Below, one piece after another: positions 9,146 through 16,481 of a stretch of 64,000 nucleotides of DNA. The translations under genes and the position numbers were made by a program. The DNA is taken from positions 2,666,001 through 2,730,000 of the forward strand of contig NZ_CP066126.1 of NCBI RefSeq assembly GCF_020544465.1, read 5' to 3'. Every line of letters starts with the position of its first letter. Position 1 is the first letter of the stretch. A model generated the notes under the pieces. That model worked only from the letters and a program-made list of their open reading frames with translations, searched no databases and was not told the origin of the DNA. This stretch comes from Chromobacterium rhizoryzae. Lineage in GTDB: Bacteria; Pseudomonadota; Gammaproteobacteria; Burkholderiales; Chromobacteriaceae.

Positions 9146-10147
9146 TTACAAATAGAGCCGCGGCATCAAGGCGTCCGGCCGGCTGTAGTAATCGACGATT
9201 TCCTCGTCCTGCAGCGCCATGGTTTCTATGGTCAGCACCAGGTTTTTCTCCACCACCAGCTGCTCCTCGCGACTGATGGCGCTGATGTCCTGCAGCAGTT
9301 CGGAGGTGATGTCGTCGTGCCCCAGCGTATCGTTGAGGTAGGCGTGGCGCAGCAGCGGCTCCCAGAAGCCCTTGTCCAGTCCGGCGCGTTCGCAACAGCG
9401 CACCAGCGCGCGGTTGAACTCGTCGCCGGGCATTTCGAACAGAAACAACACGCTCTTGAACGACAGCAGATGCTGACGCGCGAACACGCCCAAGGCCGCG
9501 CACAAGGCGAAGGTGGACGGCAGGGGCTGCAGATGGTCCAGGCCCTCCACTTCCATGTCCACGCTGGCCAGGCTCTCGGCCAGCATCTGATCATGATCCA
9601 GCTCCGACACCAGGAAGCGCTGGATGCTGCGCTGGTTCTGCCGGCTGTCCGCGTGCGACAGCGCGGAGGCGATCAGGCCCGGCGCCGCGCGCACCAGGTA
9701 GTAATACTCCAGCGCGTAGCCGATCAGCACATTGCGCGGCGCGCTGCCGTCGGACAGCATGCCGTACAGCCGGGAATGGCCGCGCTTGCGCATCGCCCTT
9801 TGCGCCAGATTGCGCAGCCGGGTGTTGAACTCGCAACCGGACAGCGCGTCGTCCGGCAATTCGAAGCTGGCCTCGGTCACCAGGCCCAGGCGGTCCAACT
9901 CCTCCAGCAGGCCGGGAATCGTCCCCGCCAATTCCGGATGGGCGGCGCGCAGCGCCGACATGCTGGCCGGCGCGCGCTGCAGATCGTCCAGCAGGGCCAG
10001 CAATTGCAGCCGCCCTTCGTCGGCCACTTGCAGATCGCAGGACTGCTCGCGGTACAGCAGGGCCACGCCGCCGTCCTGCGGCTGGATTTCCACCCCGGGC
10101 CGCAGCGCCGGGTAACGAAACAGATCATGGGTGCCGGGGCCGTGCAT
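9146..10147 (-). CDS. HDO2: heme-oxygenase-like diiron protein with altered first-helix ligand
   Basis: A 333-residue paralog of HDO1 and HDO3. Residues ~10-92 look like a small winged-helix domain of the type seen at the N-terminus of RiPP and TOMM maturation proteins (LRPGVEIQPQDGGVALLY, then LEELDRLGLVTE). The HDO part follows: E147-x2-Y150, E182-x2-H185-D186, E238, H268-x3-N272-x4-H277. Tyr150 stands where the paralogs have His, so metal binding may differ or be lost. The gene has an AGGAGG ribosome site and starts 9 nt after HDO1. It could be a partner subunit or a mono-iron enzyme; this is inference. Confidence 0.85.
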   Translation of the reverse strand: MHGPGTHDLFRYPALRPGVEIQPQDGGVALLYREQSCDLQVADEGRLQLLALLDDLQRAPASMSALRAAHPELAGTIPGLLEELDRLGLVTEASFELPDDALSGCEFNTRLRNLAQRAMRKRGHSRLYGMLSDGSAPRNVLIGYALEYYYLVRAAPGLIASALSHADSRQNQRSIQRFLVSELDHDQMLAESLASVDMEVEGLDHLQPLPSTFALCAALGVFARQHLLSFKSVLFLFEMPGDEFNRALVRCCERAGLDKGFWEPLLRHAYLNDTLGHDDITSELLQDISAISREEQLVVEKNLVLTIETMALQDEEIVDYYSRPDALMPRLYL

Positions 10148-10156
10148 AATGCCTCC

Positions 10157-11146
10157 TCAATAATGCTCGATGCGGCGCAGCAAGGTGTCGGCGTGCAGAT
10201 AGTGCCGCCAGACCGCGCTGTAGAAAGCGTCGTAGAGCTCGACGAACAAATGGGTTTGCGCCAGCAGGCGTCGCGCCGTTTCCTGATCCACCACCGGGAT
10301 CTGCGCGAAGATCTTGCGGGTCAGGCTGCCGTGCTCGCCCTTCAGATTGATGTCCGAGTGCGCCTTCACCGGGCGCAGGAAATCCGCGTCCACGCCCAGC
10401 CGGTAAGCGGCGTCCAGGAAGGAGTCCTGACGGATGTCCTTACCTTCCAAAATGCCCAGCGTGGTGAAGAAGAACAGCGGATCGTTGTGCGACCAATAGG
10501 CCAGCGCGTTGCACAGCGCCATGGTCTGCGGCAGCGGCACGGCGTGCGCCAGGTCCTCGCGGCTGATGCCGATGCGGTTCAAGGCCTGCAGCAGCAGCTC
10601 GTCGTGGCCGTACTCCTCGGCGAAGAAGGCGTTCATCGCCAGCCGCGCCTGGGTATTGGGCACATAGGACAGCACCGGCGCGTCGAAATAGCTTTCGCGG
10701 AACAAAAAGTGATAGTTCTCTATCACCATGCCGTGGAACACCCGCTCCGGAATATCCCCCGGCTGGCTGGCGTTCTGGCAATGGGTCCAGAACGGATTGC
10801 GGTACAGCGTCTGGTAGAGCAGGCGGTTGGACAGGTCCTCCACCTCCAGCAGCACTTCCAGCCCGGTCTTGCCGCGCGCCGGCGCCAGCGGGCGGATCAC
10901 GCCGTAGTTTTCCAGGCTGACCAGCAAACGACGCACCTCGTCGGCGGACTGGCGCGGCAGGAGGCGCTCCGCGTCCCGCTGGCTGCAGCCGCCGGCCAGG
11001 CGCGCCATCAGCGCGCTGACCTCCTCCGTGCTGGCAAGGCCTGCGGAAATCTCCAATTCCTCGTCGCCGGCGGTTTTGACCACCAGCGGCGATTGCGAAA
11101 TCACATCGCCGTTCAGGCAAAAACGAAGATCGGACGGATGGGACAC
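10157..11146 (-). CDS. HDO1: heme-oxygenase-like diiron protein next to the peptide gene
   Basis: A 329-residue HDO-superfamily protein. An N-terminal domain (~8-88) contains helix EEVSALMARLAGG and the wing-like EVRRLLVSLENYGVIRPL, comparable with the region in HDO2. Candidate iron ligands are E143-x2-H146 (IENYHF), E177/E178 and H181-D182 (AEEYGHDE), E234 (ILEGKD), and H263-x3-N267-x4-H272. The start codon is GTG with GAGGAG upstream. It is the first enzyme gene after the 26-codon peptide gene. The canonical HDO third-helix motif HxxxDxxH is replaced by HxxxNxxxxH in all three paralogs, suggesting a distinct clade. Confidence 0.87.
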   Translation of the reverse strand: MSHPSDLRFCLNGDVISQSPLVVKTAGDEELEISAGLASTEEVSALMARLAGGCSQRDAERLLPRQSADEVRRLLVSLENYGVIRPLAPARGKTGLEVLLEVEDLSNRLLYQTLYRNPFWTHCQNASQPGDIPERVFHGMVIENYHFLFRESYFDAPVLSYVPNTQARLAMNAFFAEEYGHDELLLQALNRIGISREDLAHAVPLPQTMALCNALAYWSHNDPLFFFTTLGILEGKDIRQDSFLDAAYRLGVDADFLRPVKAHSDINLKGEHGSLTRKIFAQIPVVDQETARRLLAQTHLFVELYDAFYSAVWRHYLHADTLLRRIEHY

Positions 11147-11175
11147 AAAGGAGTCTCCTCTTAAAGATGAGCGCG

Positions 11176-11195
11176 GCCGCCGGCAAGCCGGCGGC
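11176..11195 (-). terminator. GC-rich hairpin between peptide gene and HDO1 (possible attenuator)
   Basis: Perfect inverted repeat GCCGCCGGC-AA-GCCGGCGGC about 60 nt after the peptide stop and 30 nt before the HDO1 start. It is not followed by a clean T run, so it is more likely a partial terminator or mRNA stabiliser that gives more peptide than enzyme, as in many RiPP operons, than a full stop. Confidence 0.5.
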
Positions 11196-11254
11196 GCGGA
11201 ATCCGGATCGGCCCAGGGCTTTGCGCCTGAAACGGCGGCCCCGTTCCTACCCGA

Positions 11255-11335
11255 TTACAAGTGGACCGGCACCAGGACCGGACGCGGATTGCGGGGTTTG
11301 ACCACAACCACCGCTTCTTGCGTGCTGGCTTGCAT
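11255..11335 (-). CDS. Candidate precursor/scaffold peptide, 26 residues, first gene of the HDO operon
   Basis: A 27-codon frame beginning with ATG at 11335, preceded by an ideal ribosome site (AAGGAG, 6-nt spacing), ending in TAA, and lying 108 nt before the first HDO gene on the same strand. The N-terminal half is neutral with four consecutive valines. The C-terminal half is basic and proline-rich, KPRNPRPVLVPVHL. It has no Cys, Ser or Thr in that half, so lanthionine or azole chemistry is unlikely there; Asn, Arg, Pro, His and the C-terminus itself are the possible modification sites. I do not recognise the sequence. Its position before three modifying-type oxygenases with extra N-terminal domains suggests a RiPP precursor or a peptide scaffold. 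A regulatory leader peptide is the main alternative. Confidence 0.7.
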   Translation of the reverse strand: MQASTQEAVVVVKPRNPRPVLVPVHL

Positions 11336-11742
11336 TTGGCTCTCCTTGGCTTAAGAGAAAACAAAAACGCCCTTTTGCAGGCCTCCCTATCTTATGCCTG
11401 CCGCCGCAATGCAGAAACGCCTGAAAACTGACACAAATAACTGTTTTTAAATATTATTCTTAAAAATGCGCCCAGCTCGTCGAAACGAAAATCTCAAATG
11501 CGGGCGCGCTTACGCCGCAGCGCACGATTGACGCCGGGGCAACATTCTATATGCTGGCAGGGTCTTCCGTTCCCGCCTTAGTCGCTTGAATCCGGCATCA
11601 AACGGGCATCCCAAACGCATGCCGGGCCGCCAAAACGGCGGGAATCGGACAGATGAACAAATAGAAAGCCCCCAAGGGCCTGCCAAGCACTCATGAAGAA
11701 GGCGTCCGCGCCCTTCACCGCTCTGCAAATAGGGAAATAGCA
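11336..11742. promoter_or_regulatory. Intergenic region with divergent promoters for peptide/HDO operon and dppA-like gene
   Basis: About 400 nt without a convincing gene. An AT-rich block at roughly 11425-11475 contrasts with the GC-rich surroundings and probably holds the operon promoter for the minus strand. A TAAGAT sequence on the minus strand around 11390 is a possible -10, but no good -35 is seen. Short frames in this stretch lack ribosome sites and resemble nothing. Confidence 0.4.
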
Positions 11743-13338
11743 ATGAGAAAGATCCAACCGCAATTGTTGGCCGCGGCCTGCTGCGCCGCTTTCGCCGTCT
11801 CCGTCCAGGCCGCCGGCACCCTGGTCTACTGCTCCGAAGCCAGCCCGGACGGCTTCGACTCCGCCCAGTTCACCTCAGGCACCACCTTCGACGCGGCCGG
11901 CCACGCGCTGTTCGACCGCCTGGTGGGTTTCGAGAAAGGCTCGACCAAGGCCATTCCCAGCCTGGCCACCTCCTGGAGCGCCTCGCCGGACGGCAAGGTC
12001 TACACCTTCAAGCTGCGCCAGGGCGTGAAGTTCCACACCACCGACTATTTCAAGCCGACGCGCGACTTCAACGCCGACGACGTGGTGTTCACCTTCATGC
12101 GCATGTTCGACAAGAACCACCCCTTCCGCAAAGCCTACAACACGGAATTCCCCTACGCGGTGGACACCGGCCTGGCCAGCAACGTCAGCGCCGTGGAAAA
12201 AGTGGACGCGCAGACGGTGCGCTTCGTCTTGAAAGCGCCGGACGCCGACCTGGCGATCAAGATCGCCATGCCCTTCGCCTCCATCCTGTCCGCCGAATAC
12301 GCCGAGCAGCTGCTCAAGGCCGGCCGCGCCGCCGACATCAATCAGAAACCGGTGGGCACCGGCCCCTTCATCTTCAAGCGCTACCAGAAGGACGCCCAGA
12401 TCCGCTACGCCGGCAACAAGGCTTACTGGGACAAGAGTGCGGTGAAGGTGGACAATCTGGTGTTCGCCATCGCCACCGATCCCTCGGTGCGCTACCAGAA
12501 AATGAAGGCCGGCGAGTGCCAGATCATGTCCTATCCGCGCCCCAGCGATCTGGCGGTGATGAAGACCGATCCCAAGCTGAAAATGCTGACCGCGCCCGGT
12601 TTCAATATCGGCTACCTCAGCTACAACCTGGACAAGCCGCAGTTCCAGAAGCGCGAGGTGCGCCAGGCGCTGGACATGGCGATCAACCGCCAGGCCATCA
12701 TAGACGCGGTCTACCAGGGCCAGGGCCAGGCCGCCAGCAACCCCTTCCCGTCCTCGCTGTGGTCCTACAACAAGAGCCTGAAGAACGCGCCCTATAATGT
12801 GGCCGCCGCCAAGGCGCTGCTGGCCAAGGCCGGCTACCCCAACGGCTTCGAGCTGAGCTTGTGGGCAATGCCGGTGCAACGGCCGTACAACCCCAACGCC
12901 AAACTGATGGCGGAGATGATCCAGTCCGACTGGGCCAAGATCGGCGTCAAGGCCAAGATCGTGTCCTATGAATGGGGCGAATACCTGAAGCGGATGAAGC
13001 GCGGCGAGCACGACGCCGGCCTGATGGGCTGGACCGGCGACTACGCCAGCCCGGACAACTTCCTGGGCGTGCTGCTCAGCTGCGAGGCGGTGAACGGCTC
13101 CAACTACTCGCGCTACTGCAATAAGGAGTTCGACGCGCTGATCATCAAGGCCCGCACCCTGAACGACCAGGCCGAGCGCGCCAAGCTGTACTCGCAGGCG
13201 CAAACCCTCTTCAAGCGCGATCTGCCGTGGACCACCATCGCCCACTCCATCATCAATCAACCGATGCGCAAGGAAGTGAACGGCTTCAAGATCAGCCCCT
13301 TTGGCGATTATCAGTTCAGCGGCGTCAGCGTGAAGTAA
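11743..13338 (+). CDS. Dipeptide/peptide ABC transporter substrate-binding protein (DppA-like)
   Basis: A 531-residue family 5 extracellular solute-binding protein. A signal peptide spans ~1-23 (AAFAVSVQAAG), and the mature protein starts TLVYCSEASPDGFDSAQF, typical of DppA. Family signature regions include FNADDVVFTFMRM and VRQALDMAINRQAI. It acts in the periplasm, delivering di/tripeptides or heme to a Dpp-type permease. No permease or ATPase genes are adjacent, so it is an orphan binding protein serving a transporter elsewhere. It is divergent from the peptide/HDO operon, but nothing shows a functional link. Confidence 0.93.
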   Translation: MRKIQPQLLAAACCAAFAVSVQAAGTLVYCSEASPDGFDSAQFTSGTTFDAAGHALFDRLVGFEKGSTKAIPSLATSWSASPDGKVYTFKLRQGVKFHTTDYFKPTRDFNADDVVFTFMRMFDKNHPFRKAYNTEFPYAVDTGLASNVSAVEKVDAQTVRFVLKAPDADLAIKIAMPFASILSAEYAEQLLKAGRAADINQKPVGTGPFIFKRYQKDAQIRYAGNKAYWDKSAVKVDNLVFAIATDPSVRYQKMKAGECQIMSYPRPSDLAVMKTDPKLKMLTAPGFNIGYLSYNLDKPQFQKREVRQALDMAINRQAIIDAVYQGQGQAASNPFPSSLWSYNKSLKNAPYNVAAAKALLAKAGYPNGFELSLWAMPVQRPYNPNAKLMAEMIQSDWAKIGVKAKIVSYEWGEYLKRMKRGEHDAGLMGWTGDYASPDNFLGVLLSCEAVNGSNYSRYCNKEFDALIIKARTLNDQAERAKLYSQAQTLFKRDLPWTTIAHSIINQPMRKEVNGFKISPFGDYQFSGVSVK

Positions 13339-13345
13339 GCCTCAA

Positions 13346-13370
13346 CAGGGCGTCGTCCAGCGGCGCCCTG
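13346..13370. terminator. Hairpin after the DppA-like gene
   Basis: Inverted repeat CAGGGCG / CGCCCTG with an 11-nt loop, 8 nt after the stop codon and between convergent genes. The T tract is poor, so termination efficiency is uncertain. Confidence 0.45.
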
Positions 13371-13415
13371 TCTGGCGGCTACTTGAACAGTCTACGGGCC
13401 GCCGCACCCCGGCGG

Positions 13416-14138
13416 CTAAATACTATGTTGGCTCACCCGCAGAGATAAGGCTTCGGCGCTTTCCTTACGCTCGCTGTAACGATCCGTCAGATAGGGAGAA
13501 ACATCGCGGGTCAACAGTGTGAACTTCATCAACTCCTCCATCACATCCACCACCCGGTCGTAGTAGGCTGACGGTTTCATCCGGCCTCCCTCGTCGAACT
13601 CCAGAAAAGCCTTGGGCACCGAGGACTGATTTGGAATGGTCAGCATCCTCATCCAGCGTCCCAAAATGCGCAGTTGGTTGACCGCATTGAACGACTGAGA
13701 ACCGCCGGACACCTCCAGCACCGCCAAAGTCTTGCCCTGAGTGGGACGAACGGCCCCAGCGGACAGCGGAATCCAGTCGATTTGTGTCTTCATGACGCCC
13801 GTCATCGCCCCATGTCTTTCCGGGGTACACCACACCATGCCTTCGGCCCACAAGACCAACTCACGCAACTCCTGCACCTTGGGATGACTGTCCGGAGCCT
13901 CATCCGGCAAGGGCAAACCCTTGGGATCGAACATCCTGACCTCCGCCCCCATCGCAAGCAACAAACGGCCCGCCTCCTCAGCCAAGAAACGGCTGTATGA
14001 ACGCTCGCGCAACGAGCCGTACAGCAGTAAAAAGCGGGGCGCATGCTTGGATGCGGGCACCGCAGACAACGGCGAATACGACGGGCTTTCAAATAGATCA
14101 GCCCGGACATTGGGCAAATCGGGGGAATGGATGAACAT
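13416..14138 (-). CDS. arsH: Arsenical resistance protein ArsH (NADPH-dependent FMN reductase)
   Basis: A 240-residue flavoprotein of the ArsH family, which oxidises trivalent organoarsenicals and reduces quinones or dyes using NADPH. It has the FMN phosphate loop YGSLRERSYSR, the conserved WCTPERHGAMTGVMKTQIDWIPL and PTQGKTLAVLEVSGGSQSFN segments. The ATG at 14138 is chosen because GGAGG precedes it; the frame is open upstream into the arsR promoter. It is divergent from arsR-arsC-acr3 and probably shares ArsR control through the 132-nt gap. Confidence 0.95.
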   Translation of the reverse strand: MFIHSPDLPNVRADLFESPSYSPLSAVPASKHAPRFLLLYGSLRERSYSRFLAEEAGRLLLAMGAEVRMFDPKGLPLPDEAPDSHPKVQELRELVLWAEGMVWCTPERHGAMTGVMKTQIDWIPLSAGAVRPTQGKTLAVLEVSGGSQSFNAVNQLRILGRWMRMLTIPNQSSVPKAFLEFDEGGRMKPSAYYDRVVDVMEELMKFTLLTRDVSPYLTDRYSERKESAEALSLRVSQHSI

Positions 14139-14233
14139 AGCGGCCTCCTGCAGATAACGAGTCAATCCCCCTGTGCGGACCCCGCGTTGCGGCCTCACAA
14201 GGGTGAGCGGAACGCAGGCCATGATAATGGATC

Positions 14234-14267
14234 TAGACATTATTTCAATAATTCTTGTATAGTTGAA
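14234..14267 (+). promoter_or_regulatory. arsR promoter with overlapping ArsR-type operator
   Basis: A -35 box TAGACA (14234-14239), an 18-nt spacer and a -10 box TATAGT (14258-14263) fit sigma-70. The inverted repeat TTCAA-N14-TTGAA (14244-14248, 14263-14267) covers the spacer and -10, where a bound ArsR dimer would block polymerase. The -10 ends only 6 nt before the arsR ATG, which also lacks a ribosome site, so the transcript may be leaderless. Confidence 0.65.
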
Positions 14268-14269
14268 CC

Positions 14270-14641
14270 ATGAAAAACACAACCGCGACCCAAATCTTCG
14301 AATCCCTGTCTTCCAGCATCCGGCTCGACATTTACCGCTTGCTGGTCAGGCAAGGACTGGAAGGCATGGTGGCTGGCCAAATCGCCGGCACGCTCAACCT
14401 TCCTCCCAACAATGTGTCCTTTCACCTCAAGGGCATGAGCCATGCAGGCTTGGTTTCGGTGGAGCAGGAAGGACGCTACCAGCGCTATCGCGCCAATTTG
14501 ACCTTGATGCTGGAATTGATCGCCTATTTGACCGAAGAGTGCTGCGCCGGCCATCCGGAGCAATGCGTCGACATGCGTGCGGACTCATGCTGCCCCGAAG
14601 CCGCCTTGCCCCCATCATCCAAAACTGAAACGGAAAACTGA
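14270..14641 (+). CDS. arsR: ArsR-family arsenic-sensing repressor
   Basis: A 123-residue winged-helix repressor that leaves DNA on binding As(III) or Sb(III). The recognition helix region is NLPPNNVSFHLKGMSHAGLV (residues ~43-62). The classical ELCVCD site in helix 3 is absent. Instead there is a C-terminal cluster C91-C92-x6-C99 plus C107-C108, matching the AfArsR-type site built from C-terminal cysteines. It is the first gene of arsR-arsC-acr3; arsC starts 4 nt after its stop. Confidence 0.95.
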   Translation: MKNTTATQIFESLSSSIRLDIYRLLVRQGLEGMVAGQIAGTLNLPPNNVSFHLKGMSHAGLVSVEQEGRYQRYRANLTLMLELIAYLTEECCAGHPEQCVDMRADSCCPEAALPPSSKTETEN

Positions 14642-14645
14642 CCCC

Positions 14646-15125
14646 ATGAACGTGCTTTTCCTGTGCACCGGAAACGCCTGCCGCTCCATCCTGGGCGAAG
14701 CCGTTTTCAACCACCTGGCGCCGGCCGGCTGGAAAGCCATGAGCGCGGGCAGCCAACCCACAGGGCAAGTGCATCCGCGCTCGCTGGCGCTATTGAGGCG
14801 CGAAGGGATGGCTGCCGAGGGCTGCCGCAGCAAATCCTGGGACAATCTGCCAGCCACCCCCGACATCGTCATCACCGTCTGCGCCGGCGCCGCCGGCGAA
14901 ACCTGCCCCGCCTACCTGGGGCCGACGCTGCGCAGTCACTGGGGAGTGGAAGATCCCGCCCAGGCCACCGGCTCCGACGCGGAAATCGACGCGGCCTTCA
15001 TGGCGGCCTACCGCATTCTGCGCACCCGGATCGAAGCCTTCCTGGCTTTGCCGCTGGCCGAGCTGCAACAAGACCCCGCGCGCCTGAAAACGGAACTGGA
15101 TCGTATCGGCGGCTTGCTGCCCTGA
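14646..15125 (+). CDS. arsC: Arsenate reductase, low-molecular-weight phosphatase type (ArsC)
   Basis: A 159-residue cytoplasmic arsenate reductase reducing As(V) to As(III) for export by Acr3. The phosphatase loop is CTGNACRS (C7-S14). Further cysteines in EGCRSKSWD and VCAGAAGETCP correspond to the relay cysteines of thioredoxin- or mycothiol-type enzymes. The second part is somewhat degenerate (VCAGAAGETC rather than VCDNAAGETC). It sits between arsR and acr3. Confidence 0.93.
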   Translation: MNVLFLCTGNACRSILGEAVFNHLAPAGWKAMSAGSQPTGQVHPRSLALLRREGMAAEGCRSKSWDNLPATPDIVITVCAGAAGETCPAYLGPTLRSHWGVEDPAQATGSDAEIDAAFMAAYRILRTRIEAFLALPLAELQQDPARLKTELDRIGGLLP

Positions 15126-15252
15126 AGGCAAAGCGCCAGGCGGCATGACGGCCATGACCACGCAAGCCATCAGCGCGCGGCCAAGCGGCTGCCCCGATCA
15201 AGGCAATCGCAAAATCCCGATCAGCCCGCACGTTTGAAAAAGGAGAATTGTT

Positions 15253-16323
15253 TTGTCTACCCCTTGCGACGCCGCTCTTCGCCGGGACGGCCCGGCGTCG
15301 ATGAGCAGGTTTGAACGCTACCTGACCCTCTGGGTTTTTCTTTGCATCATCGCGGGAATCGCGCTGGGACAAACGCTGCCGCAGCTATTCCAGGCTATCG
15401 GCAAGCTGGAAATCGCCCAGGTCAACCTGCCCGTCGGTTTACTGATTTGGGTGATGATCATTCCCATGCTGGTCAAAGTCGATTTTGGCGCGCTGCACGA
15501 AGTGCGCCATCATGTCCGCGGCATTGGCGTGACCCTGGTGGTGAATTGGCTGCTTAAGCCGTTCTCCATGGCGTTTCTGGGCTGGCTGTTCATTCGCAAC
15601 CTATTTGCAGACATGCTCCCGGCGGAACAACTGGACAGTTATATTGCCGGACTGATCCTGCTGGCCGCCGCGCCCTGCACCGCCATGGTCTTTGTGTGGA
15701 GCCGGCTGAGCAATGGCGACCCCTTGTTCACGCTGTCCCAGGTCGCCCTGAACGATAGCATTATGGTTGTGGCGTTCGCGCCGCTCGTCGGCCTCCTGCT
15801 CGGCATCTCCGCGATCACCGTGCCATGGGACACCCTGCTGGTATCGGTCGTGCTTTACATCGTGATTCCGGTCATCCTGGCGCAATTATGGCGCAAGGCG
15901 CTGCTAGCCAAGGGGCAGGCGGCTTTCGATGCCGCCATGAGCAAGATTGGCCCTTGGTCTATCACCGCCTTGCTCGCAACCTTGGTTCTGCTCTTCGCCT
16001 TTCAGGGCGAAGCGATATTGAAGCAGCCGCTAGTCATTGCCTTGCTGGCGGTCCCCATTTTGATCCAAGTGTTCTTTAACTCCGCCCTGGCCTACTGGCT
16101 CAACCGGCTCGTCGGAGAAAAGCATAGCGTGGCCTGCCCGTCCGCTTTGATTGGCGCGTCCAACTTCTTTGAACTATCGGTGGCCACCGCCATCAGCCTG
16201 TTCGGATTTCATTCCGGAGCGGCGCTGGCCACTGTTGTCGGCGTGCTGGTTGAAGTCCCCGCCATGCTGCTGGTTGTTCGCATCGTGAACGCCAGCAAAG
16301 ACTGGTATGAAAGAGGCGCGTAG
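15253..16323 (+). CDS. acr3: Arsenite efflux permease Acr3
   Basis: A 356-residue, ten-helix inner-membrane arsenite exporter of the BART superfamily. The conserved transport cysteine lies in LAAAPCTAMVFVWS, followed by DSIMVVAFAPL. The TTG at 15253 is chosen because AAGGAGAA stands 6 nt before it; an internal ATG at 15301 has no ribosome site, and the residues between resemble the N-terminal tails of related Acr3 proteins. It is the last gene of the ars operon, 127 nt after arsC. Confidence 0.93.
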   Translation: MSTPCDAALRRDGPASMSRFERYLTLWVFLCIIAGIALGQTLPQLFQAIGKLEIAQVNLPVGLLIWVMIIPMLVKVDFGALHEVRHHVRGIGVTLVVNWLLKPFSMAFLGWLFIRNLFADMLPAEQLDSYIAGLILLAAAPCTAMVFVWSRLSNGDPLFTLSQVALNDSIMVVAFAPLVGLLLGISAITVPWDTLLVSVVLYIVIPVILAQLWRKALLAKGQAAFDAAMSKIGPWSITALLATLVLLFAFQGEAILKQPLVIALLAVPILIQVFFNSALAYWLNRLVGEKHSVACPSALIGASNFFELSVATAISLFGFHSGAALATVVGVLVEVPAMLLVVRIVNASKDWYERGA

Positions 16324-16367
16324 TCGCTAAACACGCTCAGGCCGTTCGGTACCTGCCGCAAAGCCGC

Positions 16368-16395
16368 GACGCTGCCGGAGCCGTGCGGCAGCGTC
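16368..16395. terminator. Hairpin between acr3 and ctlX-like gene
   Basis: Inverted repeat GACGCTGCCG-N8-CGGCAGCGTC in the convergent gap after acr3. It has no clear T run, but the position suits termination from both sides. Confidence 0.45.
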
Positions 16396-16481
16396 TGAAC
16401 CGTGGATTGAGTTGTCCGGCCTAGCCTCCCTCCCGAACGAGCCGCGACGGAACGCGTTCCCGGCCCTTGCCGGGGCAGCCG

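Noticed and set aside
7802..11164. 1120-codon plus-strand open frame antisense to the three HDO genes
   Set aside because: Composition (His/Gln/Arg/Val-rich) and lack of any domain show it is a shadow of the HDO genes, which have ribosome sites and conserved metal motifs.
11161..11364. 67-codon minus-strand frame overlapping the peptide gene
   Set aside because: It would start at TTG without a ribosome site, while the 26-codon frame in another register has an ideal AAGGAG. Its sequence is Arg-rich and featureless.
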